A program made the position numbers and the translations under genes. 64,000 nucleotides of DNA from contig NZ_WJBG01000117.1 of assembly GCF_009709555.1 (NCBI RefSeq), positions 62,001 to 126,000 of the forward strand, given 5' to 3'. Within the stretch, counting starts at the first letter, position 1, and every line of letters begins with the position of its first letter. This DNA comes from Streptomyces blattellae (GTDB lineage Bacteria > Actinomycetota > Actinomycetes > Streptomycetales > Streptomycetaceae). Of the stretch, positions 18,667 to 26,294 are shown piece after piece. A model generated the notes under the pieces. It had not been told where the DNA came from, did not search any database, and saw only the letters and a program-made list of their open reading frames with translations.

Positions 18667-19266
18667 GTGGCAGAGGCGGAGCGCATCATCGGTACGCCGG
18701 ATTCCCCCGAGGGAGCTGGAGCTGAGCCGGAGCGGTCGTCCGGTCGGGATGGGCAGGAGAGCGGTGGTGAGGGGTCCAGGGGCAAGCGCCGGATCGCCGT
18801 CCTGTTCGCCGTGGCCGCGTTCGCGTACGCCCTGGACCTGATCAGCAAGATGATCGTGGTCGCCGAGCTGGAGCACCACGACGCGATCGAGATCTTCGGG
18901 GACTGGCTGAAGCTGGAGGCGATCCGCAACGCGGGCGCGGCCTTCGGCTTCGGCGAGGCCTTCACGGTCATCTTCACGGTGATCGCCGCGGCCGTGATCG
19001 TCGTGATCGCACGCCTCGCCCGCAAGCTCTACAGCCTGCCCTGGGCGATCGCGCTCGGCCTGCTGCTCGGCGGTGCGCTCGGCAACCTCACCGACCGGAT
19101 CTTCCGCTCGCCGGGCGTCTTCGAGGGAGCGGTCGTCGACTTCATCGCGCCCAAGCACTTCGCGGTGTTCAACCTGGCCGACTCGGCGATCGTGTGCGGC
19201 GGCATCCTGATCGTGCTGCTGTCGTTCCGGGGGCTCGATCCGGACGGGACCGTCCACAAGGACTGA
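18667..19266 (+). CDS. lspA: Lipoprotein signal peptidase LspA
   Basis: Aspartic membrane peptidase that cuts signal peptides of diacylglyceryl prolipoproteins, acting after Lgt (also encoded in this window). The 199-aa protein has a 40-residue charged cytoplasmic N-terminus and four membrane helices. The catalytic aspartates sit in the family motifs GNLTDRIFR (near residue 141) and VFNLADSAI (near 174); the substrate-side signature IRNAGAAFG is near 85. GTG start. Located between the dksA-like gene and rluD, as in other Streptomyces. Confidence 0.95.
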   Translation: MAEAERIIGTPDSPEGAGAEPERSSGRDGQESGGEGSRGKRRIAVLFAVAAFAYALDLISKMIVVAELEHHDAIEIFGDWLKLEAIRNAGAAFGFGEAFTVIFTVIAAAVIVVIARLARKLYSLPWAIALGLLLGGALGNLTDRIFRSPGVFEGAVVDFIAPKHFAVFNLADSAIVCGGILIVLLSFRGLDPDGTVHKD

Positions 19267-19309
19267 GCACGCGTTCGGGGGTGTCGGCGGTGTCCGGCAT
19301 ACTCGACGG

Positions 19310-20254
19310 GTGAGCACGCTTCCCGAGATCCGCACCCTGCCCGTGCCCGACGGCCTGGAGGGCGAGCGCGTCGACGCCGTCATCTCCCGCATGTTCGGTT
19401 TCTCCCGTACCAAGGCCGCCGAGCTGGCGGCGGCGGGGAAGGTCGTCGTCGACGGCTCGGTGGTCGGGAAGTCCGAGCGGGTGCACGGCGGCGCCTGGCT
19501 GGAGGTCGAGATGCCGCAGGCGCCCGCGCCGGTGCAGGTGGTCGCCGAGCCGGTCGAGGGCATGGAGATCATTCACGACGACGAGGACGTGGTCGTCATC
19601 CTCAAGCCGGTCGGCGTGGCCGCGCACCCCAGCCCCGGGTGGTCCGGAGCGACGGTCATCGGCGGGCTCGCCGCCGCCGGGTACCGCATCTCGACGTCCG
19701 GCGCCGCCGAGCGCCAGGGCATCGTGCACCGCCTCGACGTCGGTACGTCGGGGCTGATGGCGGTCGCCAAGTCGGAGCGCGCGTACACCTCACTGAAGCG
19801 CCAGTTCAAGGAGCGCACGGTCGACAAGCGCTACCACACGCTGGTCCAGGGCCACCCCGACCCGACCAGCGGCACCATCGACGCCCCCATCGGCCGCCAC
19901 CCCAACCACGACTACAAGTGGGCGGTCACCGCCGACGGCAAGCCGTCCGTGACGCACTACGACCTCATCGAGGCGTTCCGCGCGGCCTCCCTGCTCGATG
20001 TGAAGCTGGAGACCGGCCGCACCCACCAGATCCGCGTCCACATGGCCGCCCACCGGCACCCCTGCGTCGGCGACCTCACCTACGGCGCCGACCCGACGCT
20101 CGCCAAGCGGCTCCACCTGACCCGCCAGTGGCTGCATGCCGTACGGCTGGGCTTCGAGCACCCCGGAGACGGGCAGTGGGTCGAGTTCGCCAGCGACTAC
20201 CCGGCCGACCTGCAGAAGGCCCTGGACCAGGTCCGTGAGGAGACGTACGGATGA
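19310..20254 (+). CDS. rluD: 23S rRNA pseudouridine synthase, RluD family
   Basis: Converts uridines to pseudouridine in large-subunit rRNA. The 314-aa protein has an N-terminal S4 RNA-binding domain (residues 15-75, [22 protein letters not shown]) and the RluA/RluD catalytic domain with [15 protein letters not shown] near residue 142, whose aspartate is the nucleophile, and [11 protein letters not shown] near 238. A CATACT box seven bases before the GTG suggests a leaderless start, although lspA ends only 43 bases away. The exact uridines modified cannot be read from sequence. Confidence 0.92.
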   Translation: MSTLPEIRTLPVPDGLEGERVDAVISRMFGFSRTKAAELAAAGKVVVDGSVVGKSERVHGGAWLEVEMPQAPAPVQVVAEPVEGMEIIHDDEDVVVILKPVGVAAHPSPGWSGATVIGGLAAAGYRISTSGAAERQGIVHRLDVGTSGLMAVAKSERAYTSLKRQFKERTVDKRYHTLVQGHPDPTSGTIDAPIGRHPNHDYKWAVTADGKPSVTHYDLIEAFRAASLLDVKLETGRTHQIRVHMAAHRHPCVGDLTYGADPTLAKRLHLTRQWLHAVRLGFEHPGDGQWVEFASDYPADLQKALDQVREETYG

Positions 20255-20727
20255 GCTCCGCCACCCCGTCGTACGTGGTCCGGGTCGCCGAGGGTCCCGG
20301 CGACCGCGAGGCGTGCTTCGCCGTGCGCAAGGAGGTCTTCGTCGCCGAGCAGGGCGTGCCCGAGGATCTTGAGTACGACGCCTATGACGCCGTAGCGGTG
20401 CATGTGCTGGCCGTTCGGGAGGACGGGACGCCGCTCGGGGCCGGGCGGCTGCTGTGCGGTGAGGAGGCCGCCGCGAAGAACGGCGGTGATCCGTCCGTCG
20501 GCTCGCTCGGCAGGCTCGCGGTGACGAAGGCGGCACGCGGGCTGGGCATCGGGGCGGCATTGGTGCGGGCCGTCGAGGAGGCGGCACGCGCGCGTGGACT
20601 GCGGGCCGTGGATCTGCATGCGCAGACCCACGCGACGGGGTTCTACGAGCGGTTGGGGTACGCGGCGTACGGACCGGAGTTCCTGGACGCGGGGATGCCG
20701 CATCGGGCGATGCGGCGGTCTGTGTAG
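20251..20727 (+). CDS. GNAT family N-acetyltransferase
   Basis: A 158-aa single-domain acetyltransferase. The acetyl-CoA loop is visible as [18 protein letters not shown] near residue 92, and the substrate side resembles ElaA/YjcF-type GNATs: [22 protein letters not shown] near residue 16. The C-terminal [25 protein letters not shown] segment is typical of that subgroup. ATG overlaps the rluD stop (ATGA), so it is probably cotranslated. The substrate is unknown. Confidence 0.85.
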   Translation: MSSATPSYVVRVAEGPGDREACFAVRKEVFVAEQGVPEDLEYDAYDAVAVHVLAVREDGTPLGAGRLLCGEEAAAKNGGDPSVGSLGRLAVTKAARGLGIGAALVRAVEEAARARGLRAVDLHAQTHATGFYERLGYAAYGPEFLDAGMPHRAMRRSV

Positions 20728-20941
20728 CCCGAGCCCGGGGGAACAGCTGGAGGAGCTGTCCGAGCAGTTTGTGCGGCGGGCTTTCGGCCTCGGGGTGCGG
20801 ATCAGCCGGGGACGGGGGGAGAGACGATGCGCCCGGCGGGGGCGGATTCCGAGGTGGTGGAGCGGGTTGTTGGGGCAGCTGGATGTGTCCAGTTTTAAGG
20901 TGATATGTCGCCATTCGTGGCCGACGTCGTAGGGTTTGATC

Positions 20942-21682
20942 ATGGCTCGCAACGTGGTGATCAGTGGTGGCGGTACGGGGATCGGGCTCGCGGCGGCGCG
21001 GCTCTTCGCCGGTGACGGGGACCGGGTGCTGCTCCTGGGGCGGCGGGCGGAGGTGCTGGCGGAAGCCGGGGTGGCCGGTGCGCTGACATGTGCCGCCGAT
21101 CTCAGCGATCCGCGTGAGGTGCGCGGCGTCGCCGATTTCGTCGCGCGGGAGTTCGGGACCGTGGACGTACTGATCCACAGTGCCGGTGGTGCCGGGTATC
21201 TCGAACCGCCGGCCGAATCGGACGATCCGCTCGACGCGGTCGCCCACGACTGGACCGTCAACTTCCGGCTCAACACGCTGACCGCCGTGCTGCTCACCGA
21301 GGCGCTCAAGGAGCGGCTCGCCGAACCCGGTGGGCGGGTGCTGTTCCTCAGCTCCATCGCCGCGTTCCGGGGGTCGGGCAGCGGCGCGTACGCCGCCGCC
21401 AAGGCCGCGCTGCATCCGTACACCCATGACCTGGCCCGGCAGCTGGGGCCGCGGGCGATCACCGTCAACGTGGTCGCGCCGGGGTATGTCGAGGACACCG
21501 GGTTCTTCGGGGACACGATGGACCAGGCGCGACGGGAACGGCTCATCGAAGAGACCTCGACCGGGCGGGCCGGCACGCCCGGCGACATCGCCGCGACCCT
21601 GCACTTCCTCGCCTCCCACGCGGCCGGCCACATCACCTCCCAGGTGATCCAGGTCAACGGGGGCGCTGAGCGCGGGCATTGA
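20942..21682 (+). CDS. Short-chain dehydrogenase/reductase
   Basis: A 246-aa classical SDR. It has the NAD(P) loop SGGGTGIGLAAARLF near residue 7, the helix-4 segment IHSAGG (NNAG in most SDRs) near 79, and a catalytic SSIAAFRGSGSGAYAAAK segment with Ser, Tyr and Lys in the usual spacing, then VNVVAPGYVEDT and a C-terminus typical of FabG-like enzymes. The start ATG is not preceded by an obvious ribosome site. The 214-base gap upstream holds no convincing gene; one 23-codon reading frame from 20827 follows a GGGGGAGAG sequence but looks spurious. Substrate unknown. Confidence 0.85.
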   Translation: MARNVVISGGGTGIGLAAARLFAGDGDRVLLLGRRAEVLAEAGVAGALTCAADLSDPREVRGVADFVAREFGTVDVLIHSAGGAGYLEPPAESDDPLDAVAHDWTVNFRLNTLTAVLLTEALKERLAEPGGRVLFLSSIAAFRGSGSGAYAAAKAALHPYTHDLARQLGPRAITVNVVAPGYVEDTGFFGDTMDQARRERLIEETSTGRAGTPGDIAATLHFLASHAAGHITSQVIQVNGGAERGH

Positions 21683-21685
21683 CCG

Positions 21686-22801
21686 TCAGCGGCCTGGGCG
21701 GTGCGGCGGCTCATAGGCGCGGCGGGGGGCCGTGCCGTCGCGGAGCGCGCGGCCGTCGACGTGGCCCGGCGGCAGTACCGCGTCCGCCGTGTTGACGCGG
21801 GGCAGTGCGTAGGGGTGCTCCGCGGCCAGCCAGCGGATCATCCGCTCGCGCACCATGACCCGTACCGTCCAGATGTCGTCCGCGTCCTTGGCCGTCATCA
21901 GCGCCCGCACCTCCATGGTGCTGGCGGTGGCGTCCGTGACGTCCAGGCCGTAGTGGCGGCCGTCCCAGGCCGGGCACTCGCGCAGGATGTCGCGCAGCTG
22001 CTCGCGCATCGCCTCCACCGGGGCGGAGTGGTCGACCTGCCAGTAGACGATTCCGGTCATCTGGGCGCCGCCGCGCGACCAGTTCTCGAAGGCCTTGGAT
22101 GTGAAGTACGACACCGGCATGGTGATCCGGCGCTCGTCCCAGGTCCGCACGGTCAGGAAGGTGAGCGTGATCTCCTCGACCGTGCCCCACTCGCCGTCCA
22201 CGACGACCGTGTCGCCTATGCGCACCATGTCGCCGAAGGCGATCTGCAGTCCCGCGAACATGTTGCCCAGCGTCGACTGCGCGGCGACACCGGCGACGAT
22301 GCCGAGGATGCCCGCCGACGCCAGCAGCGAGGCGCCGGCCGCGCGCATCGCCGGGAACGTCAGCAGCATCGCGGCCACGGCCACCACGCCGACGATCGCC
22401 GCCACCACCCGCATGATCAGCGTCACCTGCGTACGGACCCGCCGGACCCGGGCCGCGTCGCGATGGGCGCGCGCATAGCGGCTGTACGACGTCTCGACGA
22501 CGGCCGCGGTGATCCGGACCACCAGCCAGGCGGCGGCCCCGATCAGCACCAGCGTCAGCGTCCGGCCGATGCCGACCTGGAACTCCTCCAGCAGCTCCGC
22601 CGCGTCGTACGACCCTCTGAGCATCGCCGCGCACAGCACGACCTGGTAGGGAATCCTGGCGCGGCGCAGCAGGCCCCACAGCGGCGTCTCGCTGTGCCGT
22701 GCGTCGGCCTTGCACAGCAGCCGGTCGGTGGCCCAGCCGATGAGCAGCGGCAGCACGATCGAGCCGCCGATGACGATCAGCGGGCGGAGTATGTTCTCCA
22801 T
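21686..22801 (-). CDS. MscS-family small-conductance mechanosensitive channel
   Basis: A 371-aa membrane protein. Four hydrophobic helices occupy residues about 5-195; the last is glycine/alanine rich and leads into the MscS signature (GILGIVAGVAAQSTLGNMFAGLQIAFGD region), followed by the beta domain GDTVVVDGEWGTVEEITLTFLTVRTWDERRITMP. It should open under membrane tension to release solutes. I took the ATG just after CGGAGG (22801); upstream readings are repeat-like and lack a start signal. It converges with the SDR gene, with only three bases between the stops. Confidence 0.85.
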   Translation of the reverse strand: MENILRPLIVIGGSIVLPLLIGWATDRLLCKADARHSETPLWGLLRRARIPYQVVLCAAMLRGSYDAAELLEEFQVGIGRTLTLVLIGAAAWLVVRITAAVVETSYSRYARAHRDAARVRRVRTQVTLIMRVVAAIVGVVAVAAMLLTFPAMRAAGASLLASAGILGIVAGVAAQSTLGNMFAGLQIAFGDMVRIGDTVVVDGEWGTVEEITLTFLTVRTWDERRITMPVSYFTSKAFENWSRGGAQMTGIVYWQVDHSAPVEAMREQLRDILRECPAWDGRHYGLDVTDATASTMEVRALMTAKDADDIWTVRVMVRERMIRWLAAEHPYALPRVNTADAVLPPGHVDGRALRDGTAPRRAYEPPHRPGR

Positions 22802-22912
22802 GCCTCCGAACCGTAACCGGCCGACCGGGGGCGTGAACATGGCGCCCCCGGTGCGGGTCCTGCGAGGCGGGCGTCGCGGGGCGTTGTCGTACCCGGCTGG
22901 CACCATGGCCTC

Positions 22913-23488
22913 ATGAACATCGTGCTCTTTCACTCGACCTATGGCCTCAGGCCCGCGGTGCGTGCCGCGGCGGACCGGCTGCGCGGCGCCGGACACGAGG
23001 TGTGGACGCCGGACCTGTTCGAGGGGCGGACGTTCGAGACGGTCGAGGAGGGCATGACCTTCAATGACGAGGTCGGCAAGGACGAGCTGCTGAAGCGGGC
23101 CGTGCTGGCCGCGGCGCCCTATTCCGGGCGGGGGCTGGTGTACGCCGGTTTCTCGCTCGGCGCCTCCATCGCGCAGACCCTCGCACTGGGCGACGAGAAG
23201 GCGCGCGGGCTGCTGCTTCTGCACGGCACCTCGGACCTCGCGCCGAACGTCTCGGCGGACGATCTGCCGGTGCAGCTGCATGTCGCCGAGCCGGACCCGT
23301 TCGAGACCGACGACTGGCTGAGCGCCTGGTATCTGCAGATGGGCAGAGCGGGCGCCGACGTGGAGGTCTACAGATACGCCGGGGCCGGGCACCTGTTCAC
23401 CGACCCCGGCCTGCCGGACTACGACGAGGAGGCCGCAGAGGCCACCTGGCGGGTGGCACTCGGCTTCCTCGACGGCATGGACGCGTAA
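22913..23488 (+). CDS. Dienelactone hydrolase-like alpha/beta hydrolase
   Basis: A 191-aa alpha/beta hydrolase of the dienelactone hydrolase group. Visible are the opening strand IVLFHSTYGLRP, VWTPDLFEGRTFETVEEGM, and YAGFSLGASIAQTLAL near residue 78, where the nucleophile elbow reads GFSLGA rather than the Cys elbow of true dienelactone hydrolases. A catalytic Asp (LHVAEPDPFETDDW region) and His (GAGHLFTD) follow. An ACCATG box just before the ATG suggests a leaderless transcript. Substrate unknown. Confidence 0.8.
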   Translation: MNIVLFHSTYGLRPAVRAAADRLRGAGHEVWTPDLFEGRTFETVEEGMTFNDEVGKDELLKRAVLAAAPYSGRGLVYAGFSLGASIAQTLALGDEKARGLLLLHGTSDLAPNVSADDLPVQLHVAEPDPFETDDWLSAWYLQMGRAGADVEVYRYAGAGHLFTDPGLPDYDEEAAEATWRVALGFLDGMDA

Positions 23489-23550
23489 GCGCTCCGCCGG
23501 CTGTGTCGACATGCGGCCTGGCCGCGGGGCCGCGCTGTGCTGTCGGCCCC
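23489..23550 (+). repeat. Dispersed repeat, copy A
   Basis: About 60 bases beginning GCGCTCCGCCGG, then TGTCGACATGCGG, closely match 37479-37540 (copy B). Both copies lie in noncoding sequence. Confidence 0.7.
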
Positions 23551-23763
23551 TTGCCTTCGGGCAGGGGAAGCCGAATCGCGGGCAGGGTGATTCGGCGTTC
23601 CGGAAGGTAGGCGCTGACGGTGGCTGCAAACAGACGGTCGTGACGGGGGAGTTGAGGCCTGTGATCGGTGGCCGGCCGGGGTGGCGGCCTGGGCGGTCAC
23701 TCACTCGGGTGATGTTGACCGATGGTGTGCGCGGCCGGGGAACACGCGAGCTGGGTTCAGGGC

Positions 23764-24408
23764 ATGGCACGGTTTCGGATGTACCCGACGAGCGGGCAGG
23801 CGGGCATCATGCCCGGCCACTGTGCGCATGCCCGGTACGTGTGGGATCTGGCCGTCGAGCAGCACTCGCACTGGTACAAGGGGCGCAAGGCCGCGCCCGG
23901 CTTCGCCGAGCAGTGCCGCCAGCTCACCGAGGCCCGGCGTGACAACGAATGGCTGGCGGCCGGGAACGCTGACGTGCAGCAGCAGGCCCTCAAGGACTTC
24001 GGCAAGGCCAGGACCGCCGAGTACGCCAAGGTCGCCACACTCAAGGCACGCGAAGCTGACCGGCGTGAGGACTGGTGCGAGAAGACCAGCACGATGCTCG
24101 CCCGAACCTGTGACCTGGTGCGGTTCGAGAAGCTGAACATCAGGAACATGACCGCCTCCGCGAGAGGGACGGTCGACGAGCCCGGGGAGAAGGTCAGGCA
24201 GAAGGCCGGACTGAACCGGGTGATTCTCGCCCAGGGCTGGGGCCTTGTGCTCCGGCGGCGCACCGGGCACAAGGCCCCGGACGTATGGAGGACGTCCCGG
24301 CTCCGTACTCCTGTGGTGTTCAGCCGGTGCCGGAGGGTGACAACGGCCACTGTCCGTTCGAGTGCTCGTGAACCTCAACCCACCCGGGTTGGAACCCCCC
24401 TCTCTTGA
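23764..24408 (+). pseudogene. tnpB: Degenerate TnpB (IS200/IS605-type RNA-guided nuclease) remnant
   Basis: The N-terminus reads MARFRMYPTSGQAGIM and HARYVWDLAVEQH, the typical TnpB start. Near residue 95 the sequence jumps to KAREADRREDWCEKTS and continues through RFEKLNIRNMTASARG, QKAGLNRVILAQGWG, then jumps again to REPQPTRVGTPLS, the usual C-terminal end. The reading frame stays open at about 214 codons against roughly 380-400 in intact relatives. The RuvC-I aspartate region, the zinc finger and the RuvC-III aspartate are missing; the RuvC-II glutamate in RFEKL remains. It cannot be an active nuclease. No tnpA is nearby. Confidence 0.85.
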
Positions 24409-24426
24409 GGAGGGGGAGGATGTCAA
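24361..24426 (+). mobile_element. Right end of the tnpB element with omega-RNA-like scaffold
   Basis: Immediately at the tnpB 3-prime end are two hairpins, AACCCACCCGGGTT (24373-24386) and a CCCCCTCTC/TTGAGGAGGGGG stem, ending GAGGATGTCAA at 24426. In IS200/IS605-type TnpB elements this end doubles as the scaffold of the guide RNA, the guide being the bases just outside the element. Here the outside bases (AGCAGGACACCGTC) belong to the phoD remnant. The left end is not clearly defined; it probably lies between 23700 and 23764. Confidence 0.8.
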
Positions 24427-24511
24427 AGCAGGACACCGTCGGGGGAGCGGGCGGGTCGCCCGAGGCGACACCGTGCAGGAACGCGGGGGCGTCGTCGGCA
24501 GCGCGGTGCAA
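24427..24511 (-). pseudogene. phoD: PhoD-type alkaline phosphatase remnant
   Basis: On the minus strand this piece encodes DAPAFLHGVASGDP, the highly conserved start of mature PhoD alkaline phosphatases, followed after a one-base shift in a C run by PDGVLL. It stops exactly where the tnpB element right end begins. The Tat signal peptide normally in front of this segment is absent and the remaining 450 or so residues are not found on the other side of the element. In S. coelicolor an intact phoD occupies this syntenic place, so I infer loss by insertion and deletion. Confidence 0.75.
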
Positions 24512-24558
24512 GCGAGTTGGCGCTCTGTGAAGTTCTGTGTCGACGGGGCACGAGCGAT

Positions 24559-24580
24559 CAGGTTACTGACCGGTATGAAC
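24559..24580 (-). promoter_or_regulatory. Possible orphan PHO box
   Basis: On the minus strand GTTCATACCGG is followed by TCAGTAACCTG, two adjacent 11-base units; the first fits the Streptomyces PhoP direct-repeat consensus GTTCACCCGGC-like, the second only weakly. It sits upstream of the phoD remnant and would be its former operator. Confidence 0.4.
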
Positions 24581-24583
24581 GAA

Positions 24584-24614
24584 AGCGGGCGAACTCGCAA
24601 GAGTTCGCCCGCTC
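24584..24614 (-). terminator. Terminator of the DsbA-like gene at 24645-25454
   Basis: A perfect 13-bp stem AGCGGGCGAACTC/GAGTTCGCCCGCT with a four-to-five-base loop, followed on the minus strand by TTCG. It lies 31 bases beyond the stop. Confidence 0.8.
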
Positions 24615-24644
24615 TTCGGCCGGGGGTCGACCGGGAATCGTGGT

Positions 24645-25454
24645 TCAGGCCTTGAGGGCCGCGTCGACCGCCGTGTTGAAGTCGGCCACCGTCATCGGCA
24701 CGTTGCCGTCGGAGGCCGTGAGCGTCTTGCCGTCCATCTTCAGGGTCGGGGTGCCGGTCACGCCGCTGTCGTCGAAGGTGGCCGACATCTCCAGCGCCCA
24801 CTTGTCGTAGGTGCCGTTGGTCACGGCGTTCTGGAACTGCTTGTTGCCCTTCAGGGCGTCGACCGTGTCCGCGATCTCGATCAGGTAGTCGTCGTCCTTG
24901 AACTTGTCGTCCGTCTCCTCCGGGTGCCACTTAGCCGAGTACATCGCGGTCTTGTAGTCGAGGAAGGCGTCGGTGCTGACGTTCAGGGCCGCGCCGAGGG
25001 CGCTGAGCGCGTTCCTGGAGCCCTCGCCGGGCACGCCGTTGTCGATGAAGGTGGCGCCGACGTACTGGATCTTGAACTTGCCGTCCTCGACATCCTTGTC
25101 GACCGTCGCGCCGACGGCCTGCTCGAACTGGGCGCAGATCGGGCAGCGCGGGTCCTCGTACATGACCAGGGTCTTCTTGGCGCTGGACTCGCCGATGACG
25201 ACGGTCGTGCCGTTCTTTCCGGTGGTGTTGGCCGGCTTGACGAGCCTGTCGTCCTTCGCGGCCTCCCAGTAACCGGGCTGGTTGCTCTGCTGCACCGCGT
25301 AGGCGATGCCGAAGGCTATCGCGAGGACGCCGACGATCGAACAGGCCACGATGACCTGGCGCTTGACCTTGTCGCGCTTGGCCTGCCGCTCGCGCTCCTG
25401 GCGCAGCCGCTCGCGGGCGGCGGACTTCGCGGCCTGGCTGTTCCGCTTGCTCAT
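24645..25454 (-). CDS. Membrane-anchored DsbA-like thiol-disulfide protein
   Basis: A 269-aa protein with a charged cytoplasmic N-terminus rich in R/K/Q/E (residues 1-32), one membrane helix (about 34-53) and an extracellular thioredoxin-fold DsbA-type domain. The redox pair is EDPRCPICAQFE near residue 102 (CPIC), and the cis-proline loop is GVTGTPTLK near 240. It probably oxidises or isomerises disulfides in exported proteins. A second protein of the same design with CPAC is encoded at 54987-55760. A start ATG with AGAACCCCC-type context lacks a strong ribosome site. Confidence 0.85.
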   Translation of the reverse strand: MSKRNSQAAKSAARERLRQERERQAKRDKVKRQVIVACSIVGVLAIAFGIAYAVQQSNQPGYWEAAKDDRLVKPANTTGKNGTTVVIGESSAKKTLVMYEDPRCPICAQFEQAVGATVDKDVEDGKFKIQYVGATFIDNGVPGEGSRNALSALGAALNVSTDAFLDYKTAMYSAKWHPEETDDKFKDDDYLIEIADTVDALKGNKQFQNAVTNGTYDKWALEMSATFDDSGVTGTPTLKMDGKTLTASDGNVPMTVADFNTAVDAALKA

Positions 25455-25539
25455 GGGGGTTCTCCAGTGGGACGCGCACCTGTCGTGCGCGGGATACGTA
25501 TGGGGACTGCTGGTGCTCAGCGGCTGTTCGCGTGAAGGC

Positions 25540-26226
25540 TCAGGCGAAGGCCGGGCACGGCGGCCCTCGGCGTCCCAGGGAGTGCACGAGGATCCGGTCG
25601 CGGATGACGGCCGGGCGGTGGGCGGAGCGCGGCAGGCGGCGGGCCGGCGAGGCCGGGCGCACGGTCACCGCGGCGGTCGCGAGGAGCAGCGGCCGGAACG
25701 TGGTCGCCGCCACCGCGCACAGCAGCTGGGCCAGGGCCCGCTCACCGCGGCGCAGATAGGCGGCGGCCAGCAGCCCGACTCCGACATGGGCGCCCAGCAG
25801 CAGCCAGGCCGCCGTCGGGTCGACGTGGGCGAGCAGGGCGGCCTGGTCGGGGTCGGCCCCGGTGACCCGGGCCAGCGGGGTGCCGACGCCGGTGCCGCCG
25901 CCGCACAGGACGTCGAAGCCGACGGAGCGCAGCGGGCCCGCGACCGGGCCGCCCGCGGCGCCGTAGCAGACGTGCTGGCCGGTGGTGAAGACGGTGTCGG
26001 CGGCCAGCTCCAGCGGGATCAGCAGGGCGGCGATCCGCCCGAACCCGCGCTCCCGGCCGGCCAGGGCGTAGGCGATGGCGAACACGGCGGCGGCGACCGC
26101 GGCCACCGTGTTCAGCGGCAGCGGGACCCCGGACAGCAGCACGTGCGACGCGGTGCTGAGCGTCACGACGAGTGCCGTGAACAGCGCCGCGCGTACGGCT
26201 CTGAGCTGGGTCCCGGATATGTCCAT
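25540..26226 (-). CDS. Integral membrane protein of unknown function
   Basis: A 228-aa protein with five or so hydrophobic stretches (residues about 12-32, 36-58, 65-85, 138-160, 165-190) and a basic, Pro-rich C-terminal tail. A cysteine-containing external loop holds TGQHVCYGAAGG and FDVLCGGGTG. I do not recognise a family with confidence. It lies upstream of the DsbA-like gene on the same strand with an 85-base gap, so the two may be cotranscribed; the cysteines in the loop are compatible with a redox or metal link, but this is speculation. Confidence 0.7.
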   Translation of the reverse strand: MDISGTQLRAVRAALFTALVVTLSTASHVLLSGVPLPLNTVAAVAAAVFAIAYALAGRERGFGRIAALLIPLELAADTVFTTGQHVCYGAAGGPVAGPLRSVGFDVLCGGGTGVGTPLARVTGADPDQAALLAHVDPTAAWLLLGAHVGVGLLAAAYLRRGERALAQLLCAVAATTFRPLLLATAAVTVRPASPARRLPRSAHRPAVIRDRILVHSLGRRGPPCPAFA

Positions 26227-26268
26227 GGCGGAGGAAAGTGTGTCACGTGGGCCGGTAAGGGATCCCTA

Positions 26269-26291
26269 AAGGGCTCCTGTGAGTGGCCCTT
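26269..26291 (-). terminator. Weak terminator after the DUF2252 gene
   Basis: A 6-bp stem AAGGGC/GCCCTT with an 11-base loop just beyond the stop at 26295. Weak, but in the right place. Confidence 0.4.
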
Positions 26292-26294
26292 CCG

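Noticed and set aside
20827..20898. 23-codon frame after a GGGGGAGAG sequence upstream of the SDR gene
   Set aside because: No recognisable features and no conservation evidence available; probably chance.
23511..23942. Open frame covering the repeat and tnpB start
   Set aside because: Composed of the dispersed repeat and out-of-frame tnpB sequence.
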